Below, piece after piece: positions 16,619 through 25,266 of a DNA stretch of 64,000 nucleotides. Both the position numbers and the translations under genes were made by a program. Every line of letters begins with the position of its first letter. Positions within the stretch are counted from its first letter, which is position 1. The DNA is from Tsukamurella sputi (GTDB taxonomy: Bacteria; Actinomycetota; Actinomycetes; Mycobacteriales; Mycobacteriaceae): the NCBI RefSeq assembly GCF_007858445.1, contig NZ_VIGV01000011.1, forward strand, positions 56,355-120,354. Direction: 5' to 3'. The notes beneath the pieces were generated by a model. That model searched no databases, was not told where the DNA came from, and saw only the letters and a list, made by a program, of their open reading frames with translations.

Positions 16619-19369
16619 CTAGTGTGCGGCGTCGTCCCAGCTGCGTCCGTAGCCGACGGACACCTCGAGCGGCACAGAGAGCTCCGCCGCACTGCCCATC
16701 GTGTCACGGACCAGCGCCTCCAGCTGCTCCCGCTCCCCCGCGGCCACCTCGAGCACGAGCTCGTCGTGCACCTGCAGCAGCATGCGGGATTTCAGGCCCG
16801 CCTCGCGGATCTGCTCGTCCAGGCGGATCATCGCGACCTTGATGATGTCGGCGGCGCTGCCCTGGATGGGCGCGTTGAGCGCCATCCGCTCGGCCGCCTC
16901 GCGGCGCATCCGGTTCGTGGACGTGAGATCCGGGAGGTACCGGCGACGGCCGTAGATCGTCTCGGTGAACTCGTTGCGGCCCGCCTCGACGACGACGTCC
17001 TGCAGGTAGTCGCGCACTCCGCCGAAGCGGGAGAAGTACGCCTCCATCTGCTCCTTCGCCTCGTCCCGCGAGATTTTCAGCTGTGCGGCGAGACCGAATG
17101 CGGACAGCCCGTACGCGAGCCCGTAGGACATCGCCTTCACCCGGCGGCGCATGTCGGGCGTCACCTCGTCGATGGGCACGCCGAAGGCGCGCGACCCGAC
17201 GAAATTGTGCAGGTCCTCACCGGTGTTGAAGGCCTCGATGAGCCCGGCGTCGCCCGACAGGTGCGCCATGATGCGCATCTCGATCTGGCTGTAGTCGGCC
17301 GTCATCAGCGTCTCGTAGCCCTCGCCGGCGACGAAGGCGTTGCGGATCTGTCGGCCCGCCTCCGTGCGGACGGGGATGTTCTGCAGATTCGGATCCGTCG
17401 ACGAGAGGCGGCCGGTGGCCGCCACCGTCTGGTTGAACGTGGAGTGGATGCGCCCGTCGGACGCGACCGTCTTGAGCAGTCCCTCGACGGTGACCTTGAG
17501 CCGCGTCGCGTCGCGGTGCTCCAGCAGGTATTGCAGGAAGGGATGCGGCTCCTTCTCGTACAGCGCCTCGAGCGCCGCGGCGTCCGTGGTGTAGCCGGTC
17601 TTGGTCTTCTTCGTCTTCGGCAGGCCCAGCTTCTCGAACAGGATCACCTGCAGCTGCTTCGGCGACCCGAGGTTGATCTGCTCGCCGATCTCCTCGAAGG
17701 CCGCGGCCTCGGCGGCGCGGATCCGCTCGCTGAACTCGGCGTGCAGCGACTCGAGGTGCGCGGTGTCCACCGCGATGCCCGTGGCCTCCATGACGTCCAG
17801 CACGCGCAGCAGCGGTAGCTCCATCTCCGCCAGCAGCGGACGGGACTCGATGTTGTCGAGCTCCCCGTCGAGTGCCTCGGCGAGGTCGACAACGGCGCGC
17901 GCCCGCAGGATCGCCTGCTGCGCCCTCTCCCCCGCCGAATCGTCCGGGTCATCGAGGAGTGAGAGCTGGGAATCGTCACCCGCGGCCTCCACACGCAGCT
18001 CACGATGCAGATAGCGCACCGAGAGATCGTCGAGGTTGAAGCTGCGCTGGCCGGGCCGTACGAGGTATGCCGCGATGGCGGTATCCGAGGTGAGGCCTCC
18101 GAGCCGCCAACCGCGACTGGACAGGGCGTGCATCGCCCACTTGGCCTCGTGCACAGCTTTGGGCTGCGCGTCGTCGGCGAGCCAGGCGCCGAGGGCGGAC
18201 TCGTCGTGCGGCGTCAGCGTGGACAGCTCGAAGTACCCGCCCTCACCGTCGGGAGCGGCGATGACCACGGCCTCCGCGTCGCCGTCGAAGACCACCTCCG
18301 GCCCGATGACGCCCAGGCCGGACCGGGCGCCGGAGGCCCCGTGCTCGGCCAGCCACTCCGCGACGGTGCCGGGCGCGACGATGCCGCCGGAGATCTCGAA
18401 GCCCTCCTCGGCCTCCGGCTCCGACGACGACAGCTCGGTGAAGATGCGCTCGCGCAGGACGCGGAACTCGAGGTCGTCGAAGAGCTGGTGGATGGCCTCG
18501 CGGTTCCACGGCTGCAGTGCCAGGTCCTGCGGGGCGTAGGGCAGCGCCATGTCGCGGACCATCTCGGTGATCTGGCGGTTGAGCTGCACCGTCGCGAGGT
18601 TCTCGCGCAGCGAGTCGCCCACCTTGCCCTTCACCTTGTCGACGTTCTCGACGAGGCCCTCGAGGCTGCCGTACTCGCGGATCCACTTGGACGCGGTCTT
18701 CTCCCCCACACCGGGGATGCCGGGCAGGTTGTCCGACGGATCGCCGCGCAGCGCCGCGTAGTCCGGGTACTGCGACGGGGTGAGGCCGTACTTCGCCTCC
18801 ACCTCCTCCGGCGTGAACCGGGTGAGGTCCGAGACGCCCTTGCGCGGGTACAGCACGGTCACGTCGTCGTTGACGAGCTGCAGCGCGTCCCGGTCACCGG
18901 TGACGATGAGGACCTTGAAGCCCTCTGCCTGGGCGCGGGTGGTCATCGTGGCGATGATGTCGTCCGCCTCGTACCCCTCCTGCGCCATCGTGGGGATGCC
19001 CATCGCGGCGAGCACGTCCTTCACCACGTCCACCTGGCCGCGGAAATCGTCCGGTGCGGAGCTGCGCTGCGCCTTGTACTCCGGGTACATCTCCGCGCGG
19101 AAGGTCTGGCGGGAGACGTCGAAGGCCGCCGCCACGTAACCCGGCGCCTCGTCGCCCAGCAGCTTGATCAGCATGGACGTGAAGCCGTACACCGCGTTGG
19201 TGGGCTGCCCCGATTTGGTGCGGAAGCGGCCACCGTCGAGCGGGAGCGCGAAGAAGGCGCGGAACGCCATCGAGTGCCCGTCGATGAGCAGCATCGTGGG
19301 CTTCTCACCCGCCCCCGAAGGCGATCCGGAGGCGGGCGCGACGGTGGCCGAGGAGTTCGCAGAAGTCAC
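16619..19369 (-). CDS. polA: DNA polymerase I
   Basis: 916-aa family A polymerase for Okazaki fragment processing and repair. The N-terminal 5' nuclease domain (residues ~25-310) has the LLIDGHSMAFRAFFAL start and the GVGEKTA helix-hairpin-helix. The central 3'-5' exonuclease-like region lacks clear DED(D) residues, as in mycobacterial PolA. The polymerase domain contains ATGRLSSTDPNLQNIP, MTADYSQIEMRIMAH (motif A), the O-helix RRRVKAMSYGLAYGLS and the motif C segment LLQVHDELVLE. GTG start at 19369, followed closely upstream by the glycosyltransferase gene on the same strand (10 bp). Confidence 0.97.
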   Translation of the reverse strand: MTSANSSATVAPASGSPSGAGEKPTMLLIDGHSMAFRAFFALPLDGGRFRTKSGQPTNAVYGFTSMLIKLLGDEAPGYVAAAFDVSRQTFRAEMYPEYKAQRSSAPDDFRGQVDVVKDVLAAMGIPTMAQEGYEADDIIATMTTRAQAEGFKVLIVTGDRDALQLVNDDVTVLYPRKGVSDLTRFTPEEVEAKYGLTPSQYPDYAALRGDPSDNLPGIPGVGEKTASKWIREYGSLEGLVENVDKVKGKVGDSLRENLATVQLNRQITEMVRDMALPYAPQDLALQPWNREAIHQLFDDLEFRVLRERIFTELSSSEPEAEEGFEISGGIVAPGTVAEWLAEHGASGARSGLGVIGPEVVFDGDAEAVVIAAPDGEGGYFELSTLTPHDESALGAWLADDAQPKAVHEAKWAMHALSSRGWRLGGLTSDTAIAAYLVRPGQRSFNLDDLSVRYLHRELRVEAAGDDSQLSLLDDPDDSAGERAQQAILRARAVVDLAEALDGELDNIESRPLLAEMELPLLRVLDVMEATGIAVDTAHLESLHAEFSERIRAAEAAAFEEIGEQINLGSPKQLQVILFEKLGLPKTKKTKTGYTTDAAALEALYEKEPHPFLQYLLEHRDATRLKVTVEGLLKTVASDGRIHSTFNQTVAATGRLSSTDPNLQNIPVRTEAGRQIRNAFVAGEGYETLMTADYSQIEMRIMAHLSGDAGLIEAFNTGEDLHNFVGSRAFGVPIDEVTPDMRRRVKAMSYGLAYGLSAFGLAAQLKISRDEAKEQMEAYFSRFGGVRDYLQDVVVEAGRNEFTETIYGRRRYLPDLTSTNRMRREAAERMALNAPIQGSAADIIKVAMIRLDEQIREAGLKSRMLLQVHDELVLEVAAGEREQLEALVRDTMGSAAELSVPLEVSVGYGRSWDDAAH

Positions 19370-19378
19370 ACGGGCAGT

Positions 19379-21307
19379 CTAGTGATGCGCGCCGACAGGT
19401 TTCGTCAGGTCGTAGACCGTCGCGCTCCCGACCTTCTCCGAGCCGTAGTTCTGCTGGACCCAGGCCGCGATGGCGCCGGTCGTCGAGCCGCTTCCGCCCA
19501 GGTCGACGTCGCGGCACTGGTCCGGCAGGTCCGCGAGCACGTCGCCAGGAACTCCGCGTCCCTGCGCGGAGGCGATGTAGTAACGGATCCGTCCGTGCTT
19601 CACGTCCTCCTGGAACTGCGCGAGCGTGGGCGACGGGTCGGCGCCGGTGAAGCCGCCGACGGCCATCACGGGCCGCCGCGAATCCAGTTCCATCGACGCC
19701 GCGGACGAGGAGCCATTGGTCGCCGCGGCCCACGTCGTGTCCGTCGCCTTCAGAAGGGCGGTGATCCGGGCGGACGAGCCACCGCCCCGGCCCCCGAAAC
19801 CCGCACGGTGCTCGGAGGTCGAGACCATCGGGCTACCGCCGGTCTGGGAGTGCGCGATGCCGGACCACACGTAGACGGCCGGGCCCAGCAGCATCGACAC
19901 CGCGATGAGGCACCACGTGATCGCCCGCTGCCACCGCGGCCCGTCGGCACCCCGTGTCGCGAGAACCGCACCGAGGGCGGCCACCATCGCCCCGAGCACG
20001 ACCCACCGCCCCCAGACCGCGGCACCGTCGTTCCGGCACAGCAGTGCGAAGGCCCAGCCGCCGCCCGCGGCGATCTGCAGCAGCAGCGCGACCAGACCTG
20101 ATCGATCGCCGCGACGCTGCCATGCCGACCACATACCGATCCCGACGAGTCCGGCGATGCCGGGCGCGACGGACAGGCTGTAGTACGGGTGCGCCGCCTG
20201 CTTCATCTCCGCCAGGAGCAGACCGTCGACCACTGTCCAGGTGCCGAACAGGATCGCACCTGCGCGGACGAGGTCGGTGCGCGGCTCGCGCCGCCGCAAC
20301 CACAGCACCGCCACCAGCGCGACGAGGGCCGCGGGCAGCAGGAAGCTGATCTCCAGACCCCACTCGCCCGTGAACAACCGCGTCAGGCCGGGCTGCTGCC
20401 CGAAGGCCCCGTGCCCGCCGCTATGGCCTCCGGCGCCGTGAGCGCCGCCGAACCGGTCCTGCAGCGCCGTCAGGCAGTCCTGGGGAATTCCGGCGAATCC
20501 GCCACCGCCCTTGTGGTTCTGGCCGAGCACCCGGCCGAAGCCGTTGTATCCGAGAACGAGATCCATGAACGAGTTGTCCGTGGAACCGGCGAGGTAGGGG
20601 CGCGAATCCGCGGGCCACAGTATCGTCAGGAGCACGAAAGCGCCCGCACTCACGACGAGCGCGGCCGCAGCGCCCACGAGGTGCAGGAGCCGTTTGCGCC
20701 AGTCGACGGGCGCGGCCACGAGGTACACTAGCCCGAGTGCGGGCAGCACCAGCAGCCCCTCGAGCATCTTGGCGAGGAACGCCAGACCGAGCGAGACGCC
20801 GGCCAGGGCGAGCCACCGTCCGCCCGGGCCCTGCAGCGCCCGGACCGTGCAGTACGTTCCGGCGATCATGAGCAGCACCATCGCCGCGTCGGGATTGTTG
20901 AACCGGAACATCAGTGCCGCGGCGGGTGTCAGCGCGAGCACGGCGCCGGCGATGAGGCCGGCGGGCTCACCCGCGAGCCTCCGCAGCGCCCCGTACAGCA
21001 GGCCCACGGAGGCGACGGCCATCAGTGCCTGCGGAACCAGCATCGACGCACTCGAGAATCCGAAGATCCGCGCCGACAGCCCCATCACCCAGATCGACAG
21101 GGGCGGCTTGTCCACGGTGATCGAGTTCGACGGGTCGAGCGAGCCGAACAGGAGCGCCTTCCAGTCCTCGCTGCCCGCCCAGACGGAGGCCGCGTAGAAG
21201 TCGTTCGCCATCCCGTTCCGGGTGATCCCGATGAGGTAGATCGCCGCCGTGGCCAGCAGCAGGACGATCAAGGGCAGTCGGCGGCGCAGGGCCGCGGTCA
21301 CAGTCAC
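19379..21307 (-). CDS. GT39/ArnT-like membrane glycosyltransferase
   Basis: 642-aa polytopic membrane protein with about 11 transmembrane helices. The N-terminal extracytoplasmic loop contains DPSNSITVDKPPLSIW, the conserved acidic/KPP loop of ArnT/PMT-type polyprenyl-phosphate-sugar transferases. A Gly/His-rich stretch (GGAHGAGGHSGGHGAFG, about residues 286-302) interrupts a loop. The C-terminal ~170 residues are soluble and contain MAVGGFTGADPSPTLAQF, a domain common in actinobacterial members. GTG start at 21307. It would transfer a sugar from a lipid carrier to a cell-envelope acceptor outside the membrane; donor and acceptor unknown. Upstream of polA by 10 bp. Confidence 0.8.
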   Translation of the reverse strand: MTVTAALRRRLPLIVLLLATAAIYLIGITRNGMANDFYAASVWAGSEDWKALLFGSLDPSNSITVDKPPLSIWVMGLSARIFGFSSASMLVPQALMAVASVGLLYGALRRLAGEPAGLIAGAVLALTPAAALMFRFNNPDAAMVLLMIAGTYCTVRALQGPGGRWLALAGVSLGLAFLAKMLEGLLVLPALGLVYLVAAPVDWRKRLLHLVGAAAALVVSAGAFVLLTILWPADSRPYLAGSTDNSFMDLVLGYNGFGRVLGQNHKGGGGFAGIPQDCLTALQDRFGGAHGAGGHSGGHGAFGQQPGLTRLFTGEWGLEISFLLPAALVALVAVLWLRRREPRTDLVRAGAILFGTWTVVDGLLLAEMKQAAHPYYSLSVAPGIAGLVGIGMWSAWQRRGDRSGLVALLLQIAAGGGWAFALLCRNDGAAVWGRWVVLGAMVAALGAVLATRGADGPRWQRAITWCLIAVSMLLGPAVYVWSGIAHSQTGGSPMVSTSEHRAGFGGRGGGSSARITALLKATDTTWAAATNGSSSAASMELDSRRPVMAVGGFTGADPSPTLAQFQEDVKHGRIRYYIASAQGRGVPGDVLADLPDQCRDVDLGGSGSTTGAIAAWVQQNYGSEKVGSATVYDLTKPVGAHH

Positions 21308-21347
21308 CCGCTCAGCGTGCCGACCGCGCCTGGGCGTTCACTGCGTC

Positions 21348-21776
21348 CTAGCCGGGAGGTAGCTGTGGGCGCACCACGACGGTGTCCGCGATCCGTCGCT
21401 CGAGGTCGGCGACATCGGCGGAGGCGGCGTCGAGCGCCGGAGCCTTCTCGGACTCGGGCAAAGATGCAATCGCGACGAGCCGGTCGTCGATCTCCTGAGC
21501 ACCGACGGTCAGCCGCACCTGCTCGTCGAGCTGCGCCGCGGTCAGCACCCCCGCAGGCTGCTCGAACGCGCGCAGTGCCGTGCGGATCCGGCGGTGCAGC
21601 CGGGCCTCGGGGACGTGCGAGCCGGACCAGGACAGGGGCGCGCGGGACGGGAAGGGCATCGCCGCTTCCGCCTGCTGCTGCCGGCGACTGTTGCGCACCA
21701 GGGCCACCGCGAAGCCGGTGGCCGCGAGCACGGCCAGCACGACGACCACGAGCAGCACCACGATGATCCAGGACAT
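21348..21776 (-). CDS. Small membrane-anchored protein of the SPFH operon
   Basis: 142 aa: one N-terminal transmembrane helix (about residues 2-24), then a soluble helical domain rich in Ala, Glu and Arg that probably forms coiled coil. ATG 21776 (MSWIIVVLL) has an excellent RBS, GAGGAGG, seven bases upstream; the frame remains open upstream but is non-coding in character. Third gene of the operon with the zinc-ribbon and SPFH proteins. It resembles LemA-like or band-7 accessory proteins only in general layout; no family assigned. Confidence 0.7.
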   Translation of the reverse strand: MSWIIVVLLVVVVLAVLAATGFAVALVRNSRRQQQAEAAMPFPSRAPLSWSGSHVPEARLHRRIRTALRAFEQPAGVLTAAQLDEQVRLTVGAQEIDDRLVAIASLPESEKAPALDAASADVADLERRIADTVVVRPQLPPG

Positions 21777-21801
21777 GACGTACCTCCTCGCCCCCGCTCG
21801 G

Positions 21802-22995
21802 CTACCCGCCGCGGGCCTGCATGTACAGGTACACCGCCAGCCCGACGAGCAGCAAGCCCGCGGTGACCGCGAAGGCGATCTTGATCGCGCTCCATGGCCT
21901 CTGACCTTGCACTTCTCCGGTGACGCCATTGACGAAGACCTGGAAGGGCTTGTTCGCGAAGGTCACCGTGAGCAGCCAGACCGGCATCAGCAGGTACAGG
22001 AAGTCGATCGACTGATACACCGGGTTCATCCGGCTGATGCGCTGCTCGTCGCCGCCGATGTCGCGGCGCACGGTGTTCTCGACGATGCCCTCGATCCGTG
22101 GACGCGCCTGCGCCTCGAAGACCTGAGCCGCGTCACCGTCGTACGTCCTGGCGAGGTGGCCCGCGACGAACTCGGGCGTGTAGGTCACGGCCTGCTCGGT
22201 GGGCCAGGGCTCGAGGTCGCGCACGCGGGCCGAATCGAGACCGGTGTTCGCGGACTCCGCGAGCTGCCGGATGCTGTCGTGCACGCGGCCGCTGACGGGC
22301 CACCAGTCCGTGTAGGTCTCGATGTTGCCGTCGCTGTCACGCCGGGTGCGGTGCACGCCCCGCGAGCCCGAGTAGTCGGTGGTGACCTCCGCGTCGTAGC
22401 TGTAATACGAGAGGTAGACGCTGCTGAACGAGCCGAGCACGCGGTACTTCTTGAACTCGCGCGGCGCGAACCACCGGCTGTTGACCCACGCCTCGATGTT
22501 CTGCCGCGCCTGATCCTGACCCACACGCAGCGGCAGGATCCCGTCGATCGGCAGCCGTGCGGGCGCGACCTGCACGTCGGTCCGCTGGATCGGCGTGTTG
22601 CAGTACGGGCACCGCACCGCGGTGAGCGTGCCGCTGAACAGCGTGTGCCCGCCGCAGTTCTGGCACACCACCTCGTGGTCGACCACCCGGACCGGCACCG
22701 CCGCGGCGGCACGGGCGTACAACGCGTTCATGGTGGGGCCCAACGGGTGCGGGATCAGGGCCTTGCGCGTGTCGAGCAGCACGGGATAGGTGCTGCCGCA
22801 GCTCGGCGAGCGCAGCTGCCCGATCGCGGGGTCGTAGACCAATGCGTCACCGCAGTTGCCGCACGGGTAGGTGCGGGTCTGCTCCGTGACCTGCAGCATC
22901 TCCCGGTCGTTGGCCGACGGCGCGCCGGCGATCAGCGGGCGCGGCGGTTCCTGTCCCGGCGGCGGCTGCCCGGGGAGCGGGGGCGGCACCGTCAT
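21802..22995 (-). CDS. Zinc-ribbon membrane protein of the SPFH operon
   Basis: 397 aa. A Pro-rich N-terminus is followed by zinc-ribbon motifs: CGNC near residue 47, then CQNC and CPYC near 110-130, resembling TFIIB-type ribbons. A ~170-residue soluble domain follows, and the C-terminus has two transmembrane segments (YLLMPVWLLTVTF and the IKIAFAVTAGLLLVGLAVYL helix). Start ATG 22995, two bases after the SPFH stop, so the genes are translationally coupled. Similar zinc-ribbon partners accompany SPFH proteins in stress-response clusters such as Bacillus ydjFGHIOP (family knowledge). Exact role unknown. Confidence 0.72.
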   Translation of the reverse strand: MTVPPPLPGQPPPGQEPPRPLIAGAPSANDREMLQVTEQTRTYPCGNCGDALVYDPAIGQLRSPSCGSTYPVLLDTRKALIPHPLGPTMNALYARAAAAVPVRVVDHEVVCQNCGGHTLFSGTLTAVRCPYCNTPIQRTDVQVAPARLPIDGILPLRVGQDQARQNIEAWVNSRWFAPREFKKYRVLGSFSSVYLSYYSYDAEVTTDYSGSRGVHRTRRDSDGNIETYTDWWPVSGRVHDSIRQLAESANTGLDSARVRDLEPWPTEQAVTYTPEFVAGHLARTYDGDAAQVFEAQARPRIEGIVENTVRRDIGGDEQRISRMNPVYQSIDFLYLLMPVWLLTVTFANKPFQVFVNGVTGEVQGQRPWSAIKIAFAVTAGLLLVGLAVYLYMQARGG

Positions 22996-22997
22996 CG

Positions 22998-24143
22998 CTA
23001 CGACCGGGGCGGCAGCGGCGGCGGGTTCTGCCCGAACAGGGCGGCCAGCGCGGGCACCTGCCCGGCGGGAGTCCACCCGGCCAGCGCGGGCGACCACACG
23101 AGCGTCTGCGGCGTGAGGTTCATCCCGCGCAGCTGATCGATCGGGAACGGTCCCGCGGACTGCCCGTTCTGCTCGACGTGGAAGACCTGCGCATTCGGCA
23201 GCGGAGGCGGACCGGACTGGCCGCCCGCCGGCTGCGCGCCCTGCGCCGGCACCCCCGGCTGGTTCTGGAAGTTCTGCGCGAACTGCTGGCCCATCGCCAT
23301 GCCCATGCCCGCGCCCAGGAACTGGCCGGCCCCGCCGCCGCCCTCGTTGGTCGCGGCGCCCAGCATGGAATCCGCTGCGCGGCCCTGCTGGAAGCGGTTC
23401 ATGTCGCCGACGTTGCCGTAGTAGCCCTTCTCCTCGACACCGCGGGCGACGCCCCGGGTCATCGCCTGAGTGATCTCGTCGGGCAGCGAGATGTTCAGCT
23501 CGATCGCCTCGCAGGCGAGGCCGTAGGGCTGGCCGATCTTCGACTGGACGTACTGCTGCAGCTTCGCGGCCAGTTCGCGCTGGCGGGCCTGCAGGTCGAT
23601 CGCACCGACGCCGGTCTCGATGAGCATCTCCGAGAAGGCGGTCGAGATCGTGCGGCGCAGCAGCTCCGCGATCTCGTCGGAGTCGACGTTCGAGTCGGTG
23701 CCGATCACCTGGCGCAGGAAGGTCGGCGCGTCGACGACCCGCACGACGCACAGTCCGTTCGCGCGCACCTGGACCATGCCGAAGTCCTGGTCCCGGATGG
23801 TGATGGGATTGGGCGTGCCCCACCGCAGGTCGGTGATGGGACGACTGTTGATGAAGTAGACCTCGCTGCGGAACGGGCTCTTGAAGCCGTGCGGCCAGCC
23901 CTGCAGCGTGGACATGATCGGCATGTTCTCGGATACCAACTGGTAGCCGCCCGGGCCGTACCGATCGGCGAGCTGCCCGCGGTAGACGAACAGCGCCTCC
24001 TGGCCCTCCCGCACGATGAGCTGCGCGCCGTTCTTGATCTCGTTGTTGTAGCGCGGGAAGCGCCAGGCCATCGTCGAACGGTCGTCGTCGAGCCACTCGA
24101 TGATGTCGACGAGCTCACCCCGGACCCTGTCCATGATCCCCAT
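22998..24143 (-). CDS. SPFH/band-7 domain protein with C-terminal GYF-2 domain
   Basis: 381-aa protein of the YdjI/virion-core-like SPFH branch. The SPFH domain spans roughly residues 10-260 (FPRYNNEIKNGAQLIVREGQ near its start). A Gly/Gln/Pro-rich linker with GAGMGMAMGQQFAQNFQ follows. The last ~65 residues (VFHVEQNGQSAGPF, TLVWSPALAGWTPAG) form a GYF-2 peptide-binding domain. Start ATG 24143 is preferred for AGGGGTGG upstream; GTG 24155 adds four residues. First gene of a three-gene operon. SPFH proteins scaffold membrane microdomains; recruitment of the downstream zinc-ribbon protein is plausible. Confidence 0.8.
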   Translation of the reverse strand: MGIMDRVRGELVDIIEWLDDDRSTMAWRFPRYNNEIKNGAQLIVREGQEALFVYRGQLADRYGPGGYQLVSENMPIMSTLQGWPHGFKSPFRSEVYFINSRPITDLRWGTPNPITIRDQDFGMVQVRANGLCVVRVVDAPTFLRQVIGTDSNVDSDEIAELLRRTISTAFSEMLIETGVGAIDLQARQRELAAKLQQYVQSKIGQPYGLACEAIELNISLPDEITQAMTRGVARGVEEKGYYGNVGDMNRFQQGRAADSMLGAATNEGGGGAGQFLGAGMGMAMGQQFAQNFQNQPGVPAQGAQPAGGQSGPPPLPNAQVFHVEQNGQSAGPFPIDQLRGMNLTPQTLVWSPALAGWTPAGQVPALAALFGQNPPPLPPRS

Positions 24144-24351
24144 CTGCGCTGCCACCCCTGCTTTCGTTGTCGTCGCGATCCACGATAGCCACGCCGCTTG
24201 GCGTCGGCTGATGGCCCACTGATCCTCACATTCGTGATCACGGAGATTCCGATTCGGCGTGTCGAACGCTTCACCTCACATTCGCCCGGTCCACGTCTTA
24301 CGCTGCATCCGGCCCCGACGACGGGGATCACCACGAGAAAGGGTGTTCCAC

Positions 24352-24537
24352 ATGGCAGGCAAGTTCGAGGTGTACGAGGACAGCGCCGGCAAGTTCCGCT
24401 TCCGGCTCAAGGCCGGCAACGGAGAGGTCGTGGCCTCGGGCCAGGCCTACGCCTCGCGCAAGGGCGCGCACGACGGTGCCGCCGCGGTGCAGCGCGCCGC
24501 CGAGGGCGCCAAGGTGGTCGACGTCGACAAGGAGTGA
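24352..24537 (+). CDS. YegP/UPF0339 family protein (DUF1508)
   Basis: 61-aa single-repeat DUF1508 protein. The family signature is complete: FEVYEDSAGKFRFRLKAGNG then VVASGQAYASRKGA. A 206-bp upstream region separates it from the divergent SPFH operon, and GAAAGGG lies upstream of ATG 24352. Function of the family is not established; members are small, soluble and often abundant in stationary phase. Confidence 0.9.
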   Translation: MAGKFEVYEDSAGKFRFRLKAGNGEVVASGQAYASRKGAHDGAAAVQRAAEGAKVVDVDKE

Positions 24538-24555
24538 GCCGCTGACCAGCGGTTC

Positions 24556-24586
24556 TTGACCTTGACATCGTGACAGGGTCTTCCAT
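24556..24586 (+). promoter_or_regulatory. MerR-type promoter/operator of the HEAT-MerR operon
   Basis: A -35 TTGACC (24556-24561) and -10-like TTCCAT (24581-24586) are separated by 19 bp, the long spacer of MerR-controlled promoters. The spacer holds an imperfect palindrome, ACCTTGACA...TGACAGGGT (24559-24579). It lies just upstream of the HEAT-repeat gene, whose operon partner is a MerR regulator. Confidence 0.6.
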
Positions 24587-24619
24587 GGTGCCACCGACGG
24601 AGAAACGGAGGTGGCCACC

Positions 24620-25252
24620 ATGGCCCGGACCCTGCTCGATCATCAGAACGCCTCGATCCGCCTGCGCGCGGCGCTCGACGCGGGGACGTCCCCGACGGAC
24701 GTCGACGCCGCGCCGCTCGTCGCGCGCTGCGGAGTCGAGCCGGACTTCTTCGTGCGCGACATGCTGACCTGGGCGCTGACGCGACTGCCCGCAGCGACGA
24801 CCGTGCCTTTGCTCCGCGCCGAACTGGCGTCCACGGTTCCGCAGGCGCGCAGCCAGGCACTGCATTCACTGTCGAAGATCGGCGGCCCGCACGCGACCGC
24901 GGCGTTCGACGAGGTGCTCGCCCTCGCCGCGGACGCCGACGACGAGGTCGCGCGGGCGGCCTGGCGCTCGGCAGTGGCGCTCGCCCCGGACGCCGCCGCC
25001 CGACGGTCCGCCGCGACGGCCCTGGTTGCCCGGCTGGGACACGGCGGCCCCGAGACCCGGCGCAGCCTCAGTCGCGCGATCCTCGGCCTCGGCGAGGAGG
25101 GCGTCCACGCCCTGCCTTCCGCGCCCGCGACGAGCGACGACGTCGGGGAGCACGTCGCGGAGACCCTGCGGCTGCTGGACGACCCCGACGCCGGCTTCGC
25201 GAGCGCGGTCCACGAGGCGCGACGCGTGGCGGCGCTCGGCCGTACGGACTGA
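24620..25252 (+). CDS. HEAT-repeat protein, partner of MerR regulator
   Basis: 210-aa soluble, Ala-rich, all-helical protein with degenerate HEAT-type repeats, for example VPLLRAELASTVPQARSQAL and HSLSKIGGPHATAAFDEVL. ATG 24620 has GGAGG eight bases upstream; a GTG at 24611 overlaps that RBS and is unlikely. It ends 14 bp before the MerR-HEAT gene and shares its MerR-type promoter. Likely a protein-interaction scaffold in the same response. No specific family name recognised. Confidence 0.7.
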   Translation: MARTLLDHQNASIRLRAALDAGTSPTDVDAAPLVARCGVEPDFFVRDMLTWALTRLPAATTVPLLRAELASTVPQARSQALHSLSKIGGPHATAAFDEVLALAADADDEVARAAWRSAVALAPDAAARRSAATALVARLGHGGPETRRSLSRAILGLGEEGVHALPSAPATSDDVGEHVAETLRLLDDPDAGFASAVHEARRVAALGRTD

Positions 25253-25266
25253 ACGGAGGCGACGGG

